A DNA stretch of 64,000 nt from Bacteroidia bacterium (GCA_020852255.1 JADZBD010000015.1:1-64000), one strand, 5' to 3'; shown: positions 42,777 through 52,992, counted from the stretch's first letter. The notes: a model not told the origin generated them from the letters alone. Made by a program: numbers and translations.

Positions 42777-43418
42777 ATGCTTTGGTTTAATCAATTATTA
42801 TCAGACCTAACCCACGATACCGCTTTTAGTAAAAAGTGTGCTGCCGCGCTGGTGGAGGAAAAAAGATATACCGATATTAAAACATTAATTCTGGCATGTG
42901 AAGAGGAAAATGAAGATGCGTGTTTAGTTGCTTCAAGCATTATATATGAAATAAGTCAAATCAATCCTTCTTTACTGGAAAAAGAAGTTGATTCATTTAT
43001 TAAAATATGCGTAGGAGAAAAGGATATACTTTATAATAATTCCCTAAGAATCCTGATTGCTCTTGCTCCTGCCAAACACAAAAAAATATTTAAGAAGTTG
43101 GATGTGATTTCAGATGTTATATTGAAAGGCGGTGATGATGTAAGAGATAGTCTCCTTGAACTTCTGGTAGTGCTTGCTAAGATTTCCCCCGATTATTATA
43201 AAGAAATTTGCGATGCTTTAAGAGTGGTGCTTGAATTTTCTCCCTCAGACGCTTTTATTGCCTGTGTAGAGAAAATACTTCCGGTTGTAGATAAAAACAA
43301 TTTTGAATGTTTTCAAAAGATATTAATGAAGCGTAAAAATGACCTGCATATATCAGATCAAAAAAAGGCTAACAGGATTCTATCCCATATTTTACTCAGA
43401 ATATCTTCGGAAAATTAA
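42777..43418 (+). CDS. HEAT/ARM-like helical repeat protein
   Basis: 213 residues of paired helices (LVASSIIYEISQINPSLLEK, VRDSLLELLVVLAKISPDYY, FIACVEKILPVVDKNNFECF) in the style of HEAT or ARM repeats, a protein-binding scaffold. No signal peptide or catalytic motif. Function unknown; it precedes the MarR gene by 51 bp. Confidence 0.6.
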   Translation: MLWFNQLLSDLTHDTAFSKKCAAALVEEKRYTDIKTLILACEEENEDACLVASSIIYEISQINPSLLEKEVDSFIKICVGEKDILYNNSLRILIALAPAKHKKIFKKLDVISDVILKGGDDVRDSLLELLVVLAKISPDYYKEICDALRVVLEFSPSDAFIACVEKILPVVDKNNFECFQKILMKRKNDLHISDQKKANRILSHILLRISSEN

Positions 43419-43469
43419 AGCACCCTTTCAGGGAAGCCAATTAACCTTAAATTTGTCAAAAGAATATGT

Positions 43470-43931
43470 ATGAGGTTAGAAAAAGAGGTTAATTACCATC
43501 ACTTCAGAAGTGAATACGAAAAAATTCTTGTAAATATATATTATACTAACAGTTGGCTATTTGACAACTACCAGCAAATTCTGAAAAAATACAACCTGAC
43601 AGCACAGCAGTTTAATGTCCTTAAAATTTTATTTGCCAGTTACCCTAAACCCATAATGATTTCAAATATTAAAGGACGGATGCTGGATAAAAATTCTGAC
43701 ATAACACGCATTGTGGAAAGGCTTTTGGGGGAAAATCTTATTGCAAGAAGGCGAGATCAATCTAATCGCAGAAAAGTAATTGTTAAATTAAATGTCATAG
43801 GCTATCACCTGATGGAAAAAATGAATAAGGAAGTTCAGGTATTTGAAAAACTTGTTAGCCACCTCACTCCCAAAGAGGCAATTGAACTAAATAGGTTGCT
43901 TGATAAAACACGGAAAAAATCCGGGAAATAG
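43470..43931 (+). CDS. MarR-family winged-helix regulator
   Basis: 153 residues. The winged helix spans roughly 45-110 (LTAQQFNVLKILFASYP, NSDITRIVERLLGENLI, RRRDQSNRRKVIVKLN), with the conserved Asp and Arg of the MarR wing. Its target is not evident; the gap that follows has no gene. Confidence 0.9.
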   Translation: MRLEKEVNYHHFRSEYEKILVNIYYTNSWLFDNYQQILKKYNLTAQQFNVLKILFASYPKPIMISNIKGRMLDKNSDITRIVERLLGENLIARRRDQSNRRKVIVKLNVIGYHLMEKMNKEVQVFEKLVSHLTPKEAIELNRLLDKTRKKSGK

Positions 43932-44450
43932 TTTTGTATTGGTACGACATAAGGTTAAAATGACATTGTTCTTTGAGTGACTTTCAAGAAATCATTTCCT
44001 CTGTAATTGTATGTGGCAGGGCTGTTTTACTCAGGTTATTAAAAGTTCTCTTTATATTAGCTAAGCCAAGAGCGAAGGTGGAGAAGAATAGAATTTGACT
44101 AAGGCTGTTGGAAGTTTTTACGAGGTTTCATTATTAAAGCATCCTTTTTGTACCTTTGAGTTGTTTAAATCAAATTCATGTCCATATTGTTCAATAAATG
44201 CAATTATTAACTCTAAATCTTGGGGATTGAGGTTCGAACTGTGAACCTCCTTTCCCGCCTGATGATCAAATCAGTCAGGCCCAATGGAATGAAGGAAAAG
44301 CAAGCTTGCTTGAATTTTCTGAAATGTAATGGGGCCCGACGCGTAAGCGTCACTGATTTGATCCACTGCATGGGAGAGCAGGGATCACGCAAGTAATCCC
44401 ACCCTCTCCGCAAAAAATCTATATTAAATCTGAACGGCGGAAACAGCCGT
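43932..44450. other. Gene-free stretch with nested inverted repeats
   Basis: No gene is seen in 519 bp. The left half is AT-rich. The right half contains: GAGGTTC/GAACCTC (44229-44249); a 12-bp inverted repeat GATCAAATCAGT (44264-44275) with its complement at 44352-44363, enclosing the 14-bp palindrome AAGCAAGCTTGCTT (44298-44311) and the hairpin GACGCgtaaGCGTC (44338-44351); and a hairpin GGAGAG...CTCTCC (44373-44409) with inner GGGAT/ATCCC arms. Its end ATCCCACCCTCTCCGC looks like a tRNA-Ser 3' end, but no complete tRNA folds. Base composition changes across this stretch. Confidence 0.55.
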
Positions 44451-45671
44451 TTATCGGTTCCCGCGAAAAGATTTCTTTCCTCCCCGGTGAAAACTTTTCT
44501 TTCCTCCGCCGGGTGGTTTTTTAGAAGGATCCCAAACGGGTCCGGGAGCCATGCCCTGCGGCATGGGAAGTTTGGGCACTTCCTTTTCCATAAGACGTTC
44601 AATCCGCTGAAAAGATCGTTGATCAAAACCATTGATAAAAGTAATCGCACGACCCGTTCTTTCAGCACGCGCTGTTCGACCGATGCGGTGGATATAATCC
44701 TCCGCATCCGGCGGCACATCGTAATTGATCACCAATTCTATATTCTCAATGTCGATGCCGCGCGATAAAATATCTGTTGCTATTAAAATACGCACACGTC
44801 CGGATGAAAAATTCCTCAGGGTCTCCTCCCGTTCATGCTGCTCCCTGTCTGAATGAATCGCATCTACATCCAACCCAAGCTTTTTCAGATCAAACCGCAA
44901 CACCTTCACTTTTTCCTTACGGGAACAGAAGATCAGCACACTCTTGTAATCTGTTTCCTTCAGAAGACGGGTGATCAGCTCGTTTTTCTGGGGATCATGA
45001 ACCAGAAAAGCTTCCTGCCGGATCTTCTCGGCGGGTTTGGAAATAGCTATACTTATTTCCTCCGGGGCATTCAAAATCTTCTTTGCGAAAGATCGTATCT
45101 CCGGTGGCATGGTCGCGGAAAACAAAAGCGTCTGGCGCACTTTGGGAAGATGGCTGATGATCTTCAGAATGTCTTCCTGAAAACCCATATCCAGCATACG
45201 GTCTGCCTCGTCGAGAACAAGATGTTTGAGTTCCCCGAACTTCACATATTGCTGATTGATGTGCGCGATCAACCGGCCGGGGGTGGCAATAATCACATTG
45301 GCGCCTTCGGTAAGCGCTCTCTTTTCCCTTTCAAAGGTAATGCCGTCCGTTCCTCCGTAGATCGCAATGGAACTTACGGAAGTAAAGTAGGAGAAACCAT
45401 CCAGCGCCTGGTCAATCTGCAGGGCGAGTTCCCGTGTAGGAACCAGTACAAGCGTATTACACGTAGCAACCCGATGATCCGTTAGCCTGCTGAGAATGGG
45501 AAGTAAAAAGGCGGCGGTTTTACCAGTACCTGTCTGGGCGCACGCAATCAGGTCCTTTCCGGAGGTTATAACGGGAATGGCCTTTTCCTGGATCGGGGTG
45601 GCTGTTTCAAACCCGATGGAGGCAATGCCTTCCATCAGATCCTTGTTCAGATTAAACTCTTCAAATCGCAC
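44451..45671 (-). CDS. rhlE: DEAD-box RNA helicase, RhlE-like
   Basis: 406 residues from a GTG at 45671. Motifs include the Q motif (FETATPIQEKAIP), AQTGTGKTAA, PTRELALQ, VLDEADRMLDMGF, SATMPPE and HRIGRTARAERTGRA, with a short basic Gly/Arg/Lys-rich tail (GGGKKSFHRGGKKSFRGNR). It unwinds RNA in ribosome assembly or decay, often at low temperature. Confidence 0.93.
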   Translation of the reverse strand: MRFEEFNLNKDLMEGIASIGFETATPIQEKAIPVITSGKDLIACAQTGTGKTAAFLLPILSRLTDHRVATCNTLVLVPTRELALQIDQALDGFSYFTSVSSIAIYGGTDGITFEREKRALTEGANVIIATPGRLIAHINQQYVKFGELKHLVLDEADRMLDMGFQEDILKIISHLPKVRQTLLFSATMPPEIRSFAKKILNAPEEISIAISKPAEKIRQEAFLVHDPQKNELITRLLKETDYKSVLIFCSRKEKVKVLRFDLKKLGLDVDAIHSDREQHEREETLRNFSSGRVRILIATDILSRGIDIENIELVINYDVPPDAEDYIHRIGRTARAERTGRAITFINGFDQRSFQRIERLMEKEVPKLPMPQGMAPGPVWDPSKKPPGGGKKSFHRGGKKSFRGNR

Positions 45672-45720
45672 GTACAGCTAATTCGGCCCTAAAGGTAACT
45701 GATTTATCGGCGGCAAGGAT

Positions 45721-45728
45721 TATATTTG
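45721..45728 (+). promoter_or_regulatory. TATATTTG -7 box 3 bp before a start codon
   Basis: A perfect TAnnTTTG box ends 3 bp before the ATG of the M23 peptidase gene. With transcription starting about 6-8 bp downstream of the box, the mRNA would begin at or just inside the start codon. Confidence 0.45.
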
Positions 45729-45731
45729 CCT

Positions 45732-47048
45732 ATGCTGAAACTGTTCCTTCCTTCCCTGCTCCTTATGGCGGCAATGCCTCTGTACTCCCAAAACAGCGGC
45801 TTCGGACAAATCCACTCCCATGATCCCGGACATTCTGAGTGCCTCAATGATGAACAGCGCACAATGATCATGGCAAAAATTGAGGAAAACCGTGAGCGGC
45901 TCATGGCAGAAGGTCTCCTTCCCCCTCCTCATCCTGAAATGCTTACCCTCCTGAACTGGCCTATGCAACTTCGCAGCGGCCTGAATCAGTACGGGTATCA
46001 TTCCATCTCCGGCGGCGTAGATCACAATCCTGCCTATCCCAACCAACTTCTGGATTATAACTGCGGAACACGAACTTATGACACACCCAGCGGCTATAAC
46101 CATAAAGGCACAGATTTTTTTCTGTGGCCCTTCTCCTGGAATAAAATGGACAGTCTGGATGTAGAAATTATCGCCGGAGCCGCAGGAATCATTGTGTACA
46201 AATCGAATGGGAATTTTGACCGGAGCTGCGGCTTCAACAACAATAACTGGAACGCCGTTTATGTTCAGCATGCCGACGGATCCGTGGCCTGGTACGGGCA
46301 TATGAAAAACGGTTCTCTTACCTCCAAACAGGTAGGCGATGCTGTGGCACAGGGCGAATACCTTGGCGTGGTAGGAAGCTCCGGCAATTCCACCGGTCCT
46401 CACCTTCACCTGGAAGTGTATGATTCCGGCAACAACCTGATCGATCCCTGGCAGGGAAGCTGCAACTCCATGAACTCGCAATCCTGGTGGGCAGCACAGC
46501 GACTTTACCTCGACCGCGCCATTAACCATATTCAAACCAACAATGCACCTCCGGTATTCAGCAGCTGTCCGAACCAGGACATAAAAAATGAACAGGATCT
46601 GTTTCTTGGAACGGATACCATCTTCCTGATGACCTATTACCGCTTTCTCCAAAATAACGATGTGGTGAATATCACCATCACGCAACCCAATAATGCCGTA
46701 TGGTCGAGTTGGCCGTGGACCAATACCTGGGGTAATTTCAACGCAGCTTATGTATACTGGTGGATGATTGCAGGAAGCAATGCCATGACCGGTCAATGGA
46801 AGTTTGAAGCCACATACAACAATATTACTTACACAGATTATTTCTGGATAGGACTCACCGGTATGCAGTCTGCACAGGAATTAAACACCAATCAACCCAT
46901 AGAACTCTTCTCTCCCGAGGGAAAACTCCTGCGCCGGACTACTGTTTTACAACTTGATCCGGAAGAAATTCTGCGAGATCTTGCTCCGGGAATGTACATC
47001 TGGAGGAGTGCCGATGGCAGGACGGGTAAGCTAATGAAAATCAAGTAG
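45732..47048 (+). CDS. M23-family metallopeptidase with signal peptide and T9SS sorting tail
   Basis: 438 residues from the ATG at 45732. A signal peptide (LFLPSLLLMAAMPLYSQ) precedes an M23 domain with HKGTDFFLW (zinc His/Asp) and GPHLHLEVYD (HxH), plus VQHADGSVAWYGHM. The C-terminus (PIELFSPEGKLLR to LAPGMYIW) is a Por/T9SS-type sorting domain. It probably cleaves peptidoglycan or extracellular peptide bonds at the surface. Confidence 0.9.
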   Translation: MLKLFLPSLLLMAAMPLYSQNSGFGQIHSHDPGHSECLNDEQRTMIMAKIEENRERLMAEGLLPPPHPEMLTLLNWPMQLRSGLNQYGYHSISGGVDHNPAYPNQLLDYNCGTRTYDTPSGYNHKGTDFFLWPFSWNKMDSLDVEIIAGAAGIIVYKSNGNFDRSCGFNNNNWNAVYVQHADGSVAWYGHMKNGSLTSKQVGDAVAQGEYLGVVGSSGNSTGPHLHLEVYDSGNNLIDPWQGSCNSMNSQSWWAAQRLYLDRAINHIQTNNAPPVFSSCPNQDIKNEQDLFLGTDTIFLMTYYRFLQNNDVVNITITQPNNAVWSSWPWTNTWGNFNAAYVYWWMIAGSNAMTGQWKFEATYNNITYTDYFWIGLTGMQSAQELNTNQPIELFSPEGKLLRRTTVLQLDPEEILRDLAPGMYIWRSADGRTGKLMKIK

Positions 47049-47055
47049 CTGCCTA

Positions 47056-47087
47056 TTTGCAATTCCGTATTGAACTTAGTAGCTTTG
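47056..47087 (+). promoter_or_regulatory. Promoter of the hmgA-hppD genes
   Basis: TTTG (47056-47059) and TAGCTTTG (47080-47087) are separated by 20 bp, an exact Bacteroidota TTTG/TAnnTTTG promoter. Start of transcription would be near 47093, leaving a 5' leader of about 150 nt before hmgA. Confidence 0.6.
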
Positions 47088-47241
47088 TTTCATGCAAGGA
47101 CCCTGCTTTTCCCGTACATGGGAGTTGACGAACTACAAGCGTATCACCAGGCGCAATCCGGAATGATTCTGTTCTCATCCGCCCATTCCGTTCTTTACAG
47201 CCGCCTCATCTATCAATATTTTTTTCTATTCTTTTTGACCT

Positions 47242-48399
47242 ATGCCTATCTATCATAAATCCGGCAGAATCCCGCATAAACGACACGTGGTATTCCAGTC
47301 GCCCGGAAAGAAACACTATTACGAGCAGTTGTTCGGAACAGAAGGATTTTCAGGAATGTCTTCCCTGCTCTATCATGTGCACCGGCCTACGCAGATCAAG
47401 GAGATTTTGAAGTCTTATTCCGTGGAACCAAAGATTGCCGTTGGTAAAAATATCCGCCCAATGCTTCTGGAAGGTTTCAGCGTTAAGCCAAAAGAAGATT
47501 TTCTGGAAAGCCGTGTTCCGTTGCTCGTAAATAACGATGTATATCTCGGATTGGCAGCACCTACGAAAAGTTTGAAAGGCTATTTCTACAAAAATGCAGA
47601 TGCAGATGAACTGCTTTTCATTCACAGAGGTTCCGGAACATTGCGTACCATGATGGGGAATATTGATTTTAAATACGGCGACTACCTGATCATTCCTCGC
47701 GGGATGATCTATCAGATCGAATTTGACGGAAAAGACAACCGTTTACTGTATCTCGAATCTTTTTCACCTATTTATACCCCTAAGAGATACCGGAATCACT
47801 TCGGACAATTGCTGGAACATTCCCCTTTCTGTGAACGCGATTTCAAACTTCCCAAAAAACTGGAGACTCATGATAAGAAAGGGAACTTTCTTATAAAGAT
47901 CCGAAAGGAAGGCATGATCCATGAAGTGGTGTATGCCACACATCCTTTTGATGTTGTTGGATGGGACGGATACAATTTTCCATATGGATTCTCCATCCAT
48001 GATTTTGAACCAATAACCGGAAGAGTACACCAACCTCCTCCTGTACATCAGAATTTTGAAACAGATACTTATGTTATTTGTTCCTTTTGTCCGAGATTGT
48101 ATGATTACCACCCAAAAGCTATTCCGGCACCTTACAATCACAGCAACATTGACTCGGACGAGGTGCTGTATTATATTGACGGGGATTTCATGAGCCGGAA
48201 TAATATCAAGCAGGGTCATATTACATTGCATCCAAAAGGAATTCCTCATGGTCCTGCCCCCGGGGCGATGGAACGATCCATCGGTCAAAAAGAAACTCAG
48301 GAATTGGCGGTGATGGTTGACACGTTCAAACCTCTCAAAGTCACGGAAGCAGCCATGAAAATTGACGATGGGAAATATTATAAAAGCTGGACGGAATAA
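47242..48399 (+). CDS. hmgA: Homogentisate 1,2-dioxygenase
   Basis: 385 residues of the cupin-type iron dioxygenase that opens homogentisate to maleylacetoacetate. Visible are the N-terminal GFSGMSSLLYHVHRPTQ, the iron-binding SDEVLYYIDGDF region (Glu) and HPKGIPHGPAPG (His ligands), plus YNHSNIDSDE. Length is shorter than the about 440 residues of the classic enzyme, as in bacterial short forms. With hppD downstream it forms the tyrosine/phenylalanine degradation pair. Confidence 0.93.
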   Translation: MPIYHKSGRIPHKRHVVFQSPGKKHYYEQLFGTEGFSGMSSLLYHVHRPTQIKEILKSYSVEPKIAVGKNIRPMLLEGFSVKPKEDFLESRVPLLVNNDVYLGLAAPTKSLKGYFYKNADADELLFIHRGSGTLRTMMGNIDFKYGDYLIIPRGMIYQIEFDGKDNRLLYLESFSPIYTPKRYRNHFGQLLEHSPFCERDFKLPKKLETHDKKGNFLIKIRKEGMIHEVVYATHPFDVVGWDGYNFPYGFSIHDFEPITGRVHQPPPVHQNFETDTYVICSFCPRLYDYHPKAIPAPYNHSNIDSDEVLYYIDGDFMSRNNIKQGHITLHPKGIPHGPAPGAMERSIGQKETQELAVMVDTFKPLKVTEAAMKIDDGKYYKSWTE

Positions 48400-48445
48400 G
48401 TAAATGGGTAAATGGCAAGTAAACTAAAACGGGAAAATTAAGAAT

Positions 48446-49606
48446 ATGTCAAAGCAGGTTAAAAATGTAGAATACGGACTGGAGAAGATCTTTGAGGGAG
48501 CTCAGGATTTTTTGCCTTTACTGGGTACAGATCATGTGGAGTTTTATGTGGGAAATGCAAAGCAGACCTCTCACTATTACAAAACTGCATTCGGTTTTCA
48601 ATCTCTGGCGTATGCAGGCCTGGAGACCGGAGTACGAGACAAAGCTTCTTATGTACTGAAACAAGATAAGATCCGGCTGGTGCTAACCACTCCCCTCAAC
48701 AGTGCTTCTCCGATCAATGACCATCTGCGAAAACACGGCGACGGGGTAAAAGTGATTGCCCTTTGGGTAGAAGACGCTACAGCAGCTTTTGAAGAAACAA
48801 CCAAACGTGGAGCAAAACCGTTCATGAAACCTACGCTGGAAAAAGATGAACATGGTGAAGTTGTTCGCAGCGGAATCCATACTTATGGAGAGACGGTTCA
48901 CATTTTTGTTGAACGGAAAAATTACAAAGGCCCCTTTTTACCGGGGTATCAGGAATGGAAGTCTGACTACAACCCTTCGTCTGTTGGATTAAAATTTATT
49001 GATCATATGGTGGGAAACGTAGGCTGGGGAGAAATGAACACCTGGGTGAAATGGTATGAGGATGTCATGGGCTTTGTGAACTTTCTATCGTTCGACGACA
49101 AGACCATTCACACCGAATATTCTGCTCTGATGTCAAAGGTGATGTCTAATGGGAATGGCCGGATAAAATTTCCGATCAATGAGCCGGCAAAGGGAAAGAA
49201 AAAATCTCAGATTGAAGAGTATATCGACTTTTACGAAGGTCCCGGAGCGCAGCATATTGCTGTGGCCACGGATAATATCATTGATACCGTTTCCCAATTA
49301 CGTGCACGTGGTGTAGAATTTTTGTCAACCCCTCCCCCCGCCTATTATGAAGAAATTCCGAAACGACTTGGGAAGCACATGGAGATGATGAAAGAAGACA
49401 TCAAGGTGCTCGCCAGTTTGGGAATTTTAGTGGATGCGGATGAAGAAGGTTATTTATTACAGATCTTCACTAAGCCGGTTGAGGACAGGCCCACCCTATT
49501 CTATGAGATCATTCAGCGCATGGGCGCACGCGGTTTCGGTGCAGGGAATTTCAAGGCCCTCTTTGAGTCCATTGAGCGGGAGCAAATGAAACGGGGAACA
49601 TTGTAA
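48446..49606 (+). CDS. hppD: 4-hydroxyphenylpyruvate dioxygenase
   Basis: 386 residues. Two VOC domains are seen: DHVEFYVGNAKQTSHYY (first) and FIDHMVGNVGWGEMNTWVKW (second). The iron triad fits His in FIDHMV, His in GAQHIAVAT and Glu in FYEIIQRMG. GARGFGAGNFKALFESIE is the C-terminal signature. It converts 4-hydroxyphenylpyruvate to homogentisate, the substrate of the upstream enzyme. Confidence 0.95.
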   Translation: MSKQVKNVEYGLEKIFEGAQDFLPLLGTDHVEFYVGNAKQTSHYYKTAFGFQSLAYAGLETGVRDKASYVLKQDKIRLVLTTPLNSASPINDHLRKHGDGVKVIALWVEDATAAFEETTKRGAKPFMKPTLEKDEHGEVVRSGIHTYGETVHIFVERKNYKGPFLPGYQEWKSDYNPSSVGLKFIDHMVGNVGWGEMNTWVKWYEDVMGFVNFLSFDDKTIHTEYSALMSKVMSNGNGRIKFPINEPAKGKKKSQIEEYIDFYEGPGAQHIAVATDNIIDTVSQLRARGVEFLSTPPPAYYEEIPKRLGKHMEMMKEDIKVLASLGILVDADEEGYLLQIFTKPVEDRPTLFYEIIQRMGARGFGAGNFKALFESIEREQMKRGTL

Positions 49607-49616
49607 CTTTACCGGC

Positions 49617-50129
49617 ATGTCGCGACGATCGGTTTTCCTTCTCACCTGCGTACTGGGGCTTCTGACTGCCTGCGGACCAACCAGTTCTGATGCTGCGAAA
49701 TACAACGACCAGCTGATAGAAGAACAGAATAAAGTAGCGAACAAAGGTGAAGCCTTTTTTACCGCACTGGACGGGGGCGTGGAAGACATGGAAAAAGCTT
49801 ACGGCGAATTCCGGGAGCAGGTGGCCTCCAGCCTCAGCGCCACAAAGGAGATCAAACCTTTTCCTGAAGACAAAACGTTTCTTCCTGCCTGCGTGCGTGC
49901 GCTTGAACTTCAGCATTCTTTATGCGAAAATGAGTATAAAACCATTGTTGCCCTGCTTTCCAAACCGGACGACCAGATATCAGAGGAAGATACGGACGAA
50001 TACGGGAAACTGATCGCAGACATTGACCTGCGTCAGAAAAAAGCGATGAATGATCTGGATAATGCCCAACGCGACTTTGCCGCGAAATGGAATTTCATAA
50101 TTGATCCGACCAAGACCTTCTCCGAATGA
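49617..50129 (+). CDS. Lipoprotein of unknown function
   Basis: 170 residues. The lipobox LLTAC follows a short signal; the mature part is helical and acidic (GEAFFTALDGGVEDMEKAYG, EDTDEYGKLIADIDLRQKKA). The stop overlaps the next gene (ATGA), so the two lipoproteins are made together. No domain was recognised. Confidence 0.7.
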   Translation: MSRRSVFLLTCVLGLLTACGPTSSDAAKYNDQLIEEQNKVANKGEAFFTALDGGVEDMEKAYGEFREQVASSLSATKEIKPFPEDKTFLPACVRALELQHSLCENEYKTIVALLSKPDDQISEEDTDEYGKLIADIDLRQKKAMNDLDNAQRDFAAKWNFIIDPTKTFSE

Positions 50130-50632
50130 AGTATTTCCTTCCCGTGCTGCTGTTCTTCGCAGCCTGTTCCGGTGAACCGGAATGGAAGGAAGTCACGGTG
50201 AATTCCCGCGTACAATTCGCTTTGCCGGAGGGCCTCATGCTGAGCGCCGACCCGAATCCACACGCGCTGGCTCATTATGAGGATACCATGAAAAGCATAT
50301 TCCTTCTGATAATTCCTGAATCAAAGGATACAATGAAGGCATATGAATTGGATCATAACCTGAGTACCTATTTCGACGAGGTATGCCGGGACATATCTTC
50401 CCGGTTGAGCGGTCCTTCTATTCATGGAATGCACGCGGAAAAAATCGGCAACCAGGATGCCTATATGGCCATTATCAGCGGTACCTCGGGAACAAAAAAA
50501 GTACACTACGTTCTGGCGGGTATTGAAAGCCCGCGGATGTTCTACCAGCTGATCACCGCTTATCCTGCGGAAGACTCGGTAAAACTCGGTCCGCAAATGG
50601 AAAAGATTCTTCGCTCGTTCAGGGAATTATGA
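50126..50632 (+). CDS. Lipoprotein of unknown function
   Basis: 168 residues with signal and lipobox (LLFFAACS). The mature part mixes strands and helices (RVQFALPEGLMLSADPNP, VHYVLAGIESPRMFYQLITA), resembling PsbP/DUF1795-type surface proteins in pattern only. Coupled by ATGA to the preceding lipoprotein gene. Confidence 0.65.
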   Translation: MKYFLPVLLFFAACSGEPEWKEVTVNSRVQFALPEGLMLSADPNPHALAHYEDTMKSIFLLIIPESKDTMKAYELDHNLSTYFDEVCRDISSRLSGPSIHGMHAEKIGNQDAYMAIISGTSGTKKVHYVLAGIESPRMFYQLITAYPAEDSVKLGPQMEKILRSFREL

Positions 50633-50669
50633 AGTCGTGCGTTAGGAGATAATAGGGTAAATTAGGGCA

Positions 50670-51245
50670 GTGAAGATCGGACTGTATTTCGGCACATTTA
50701 ACCCCATTCACATTGGCCACATGGCCATTGCCGGTTACATGTTAAGTTTCGGTGGGCTCGACAAAGTCTGGTTCATCGTAACCCCCCGGAATCCTCTTAA
50801 GAAAAAAGACTCGCTTTTGCCGGAGGTGCAGCGGTTGCGGATGGTGCGGGAGGCGATTGGTGACGATACCCGTTTTAAAGCATCAGATGTAGAGTTCAAG
50901 CTGTCGCAGCCCAATTACACCATCCATACATTGACCTACCTGCAGGAACAGTTTCCGAAAGAAGAATTTCTACTGATTCTGGGCAGCGATAACCTGGAAG
51001 GTTTCCTGAAGTGGAAAAATGCCGGCCGGATTCTGGAAAAGCACCAATTACTGGTCTATCCGAGGCCCGGGCACGAGGGCGGAGCGCTGAAGGATCATCC
51101 CCGGGTAAAATTGCTCCCCGCCCCCCTGATGGATATCTCCAGTACTTTTATCCGGGGTGCCATTGCCGCAGGGAAAGATGTGAAGCACTTTCTTCCGGAA
51201 GCTGTGTGGAAATACATCGGCGAAATGGGATTTTTCAGGCCGTAA
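50670..51245 (+). CDS. nadD: Nicotinate-nucleotide adenylyltransferase
   Basis: 191 residues from a GTG start. [20 protein letters not shown] holds the HxGH nucleotidyltransferase motif; [16 protein letters not shown] and the [10 protein letters not shown] motif near the C-terminus complete it. It adenylates nicotinate mononucleotide in NAD synthesis. The 3' end overlaps purQ by 11 bp in convergent orientation. Confidence 0.95.
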   Translation: MKIGLYFGTFNPIHIGHMAIAGYMLSFGGLDKVWFIVTPRNPLKKKDSLLPEVQRLRMVREAIGDDTRFKASDVEFKLSQPNYTIHTLTYLQEQFPKEEFLLILGSDNLEGFLKWKNAGRILEKHQLLVYPRPGHEGGALKDHPRVKLLPAPLMDISSTFIRGAIAAGKDVKHFLPEAVWKYIGEMGFFRP

Positions 51246-51927
51246 CCATACGGATCATGCTTTCGAAAAGAAAGCGACCATCCGTGTTGCCCAGGTTCGG
51301 ATCTGAGGCACGCTCCGGGTGAGGCATCATTCCGAATACATTCTTCCCCTCATTGCAGACACCGGCAATATTTTCCAGTGATCCGTTGGGATTGGATTCC
51401 GGAGTAACATTACCGCTCTCATCGCAGTACCGGAAAAGGATCTGCCCGTTCTCATTCATCTTTTTAAGTGAAGCCGCATCGTTGAAATAATTTCCTTCTC
51501 CGTGGGCGACCGGAATTTTCAGCGCCTTGTCGCGCGGAACGGCAGAGGTAATCAGCGAATCATGGTTTTGGGCTTTGATGAAAACATTTCTGCAGGTAAA
51601 TTTTCTCTCTGTGTTATGGAGTAGAGCGCCGGGTACCAGGCCTGCTTCACAAAGGATCTGGAATCCGTTACACACCCCGAGGACCGGTCCGCCTTTTCCC
51701 GCAAATTCCATCACTTCGTGCATAACGGGAGAAAAACGTGCGATCGCCCCGGAACGCAGGTAATCACCGTAGGAAAACCCGCCGGGCAGTACGATAAAAT
51801 CACACTGCTTCAGAGAGTGTTCCTTGTGCCAAAGCTCCTTTACCTCCTGTCCCATGATATCCCGGAGAACATATATCATATCCTGATCACAATTGGATCC
51901 CGGAAAAATAACAACACCGAATTTCAT
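51235..51927 (-). CDS. purQ: Phosphoribosylformylglycinamidine synthase, glutaminase subunit
   Basis: 230 residues of a class I glutamine amidotransferase: [14 protein letters not shown] at the start, [16 protein letters not shown], the nucleophile in [11 protein letters not shown], and [11 protein letters not shown] with catalytic His and Glu. It supplies ammonia to PurL in purine synthesis. purD lies 1.3 kb away. Confidence 0.95.
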   Translation of the reverse strand: MKFGVVIFPGSNCDQDMIYVLRDIMGQEVKELWHKEHSLKQCDFIVLPGGFSYGDYLRSGAIARFSPVMHEVMEFAGKGGPVLGVCNGFQILCEAGLVPGALLHNTERKFTCRNVFIKAQNHDSLITSAVPRDKALKIPVAHGEGNYFNDAASLKKMNENGQILFRYCDESGNVTPESNPNGSLENIAGVCNEGKNVFGMMPHPERASDPNLGNTDGRFLFESMIRMVTA

Positions 51928-51974
51928 ATTTCTGCTTTGATTTTCAGTGTTAAAGTTAATAATTATCAGCGCCT

Positions 51975-52964
51975 TCAGTGGCTGAAAATATGAACCGCAT
52001 GATGTACTATGGAACAGGCAGATAGCAGATAAAAAAGAAAGTTTGACCAGCCTGCACTTTTGGTTGCCAGCAGATAATTGGAAAGAAAAACCGCGCCAGA
52101 CACCGCAACAAACGAAAAAGCCGATGCATTCCAGACCGGACTAAACAGCACACTTGCCAGTCCGAATAGGCCGGACCATATCAGGAGATTCAGATTTTTC
52201 CTTGCACGCAGTATCGAATAGGTGACTCCACCGTAAAGCCGGCTGAGAGAAAGCAGAATGACCACTGCCAGTGTTCCCAGCGTAAAATATTCCGTGTTTC
52301 CGAAGGTAAGGTTGCCGGGAAATTTCATCCAGTGCGGAATATATATGTCCGGTTGCAGCAAATCCGAACGATCAAAAAGGTAGAAAACAGAAAGAACCAG
52401 GACAAAAGATAATAAGAAGCCAATCAGGCCGGTTACCCACTCCCGCCATACAAAGGGCCGGATAAGAATGAGAGCGATCCAAACCACAGGCATAAATACA
52501 AAGGAAGGAATGTAAATGAGCGTGGCCAGTCCGAGAATGAATCCGATGTCGAAATAATCGCTGATTGCCGTCTCTTTACGATAGGAGCTGATCAGCTTTT
52601 GAAGAATCACCAGCACCAACACGCATGAAAGCATCAAGGGATGAAAAGTAGTTTGAGCCGGCGTAAGGCTCATCAGGGAAACATAACAAAGTCCGGTAAC
52701 GTGAGTGGTACTGTTGAGCACCTCCTGCCCGATGGCCAGCCGGTTTACAAGGTAAGCACCGGTAACCAGGGTGCATAAACCGACAAGTGTTCCCACCACA
52801 GGCAGCATATACAGGCCCTTGTGCATTAGCCGATAAAGCGGTCCGCCGCTCTCCGGGGAAGGAATTTCAGGAGAATATATAGATAATGCCCACAAAATCA
52901 GGGCAATAAACGGCAAGGCAATAATGGATGCCGGGCGAGAAACCTTAAAAAAGGAAATGACCAT
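51975..52964 (-). CDS. DUF6427-like polytopic membrane protein
   Basis: 329 residues with about ten membrane helices ([76 protein letters not shown]). This family of unknown function is usually found beside purD and the small DUF6341 gene in Flavobacteriales, exactly as here. No catalytic motif is evident. Confidence 0.75.
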   Translation of the reverse strand: MVISFFKVSRPASIIALPFIALILWALSIYSPEIPSPESGGPLYRLMHKGLYMLPVVGTLVGLCTLVTGAYLVNRLAIGQEVLNSTTHVTGLCYVSLMSLTPAQTTFHPLMLSCVLVLVILQKLISSYRKETAISDYFDIGFILGLATLIYIPSFVFMPVVWIALILIRPFVWREWVTGLIGFLLSFVLVLSVFYLFDRSDLLQPDIYIPHWMKFPGNLTFGNTEYFTLGTLAVVILLSLSRLYGGVTYSILRARKNLNLLIWSGLFGLASVLFSPVWNASAFSFVAVSGAVFLSNYLLATKSAGWSNFLFYLLSACSIVHHAVHIFSH

Positions 52965-52992
52965 TGCCCGGGAGACTTTCGGCTAAACTTTT

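Noticed and set aside
44373-44415. tRNA-Ser gene
   Set aside because: Only acceptor-like and one arm-like stem are present; no anticodon arm or full cloverleaf can be drawn.
45720-46796. Long antisense open frame (358 residues) opposite the M23 gene
   Set aside because: Shadow of the GC-richer M23 gene, which has clear domains and a signal peptide; no domain in the antisense frame.
47070-47258. 62-residue open frame before hmgA
   Set aside because: Overlaps the promoter and leader of hmgA and shows no coding features.
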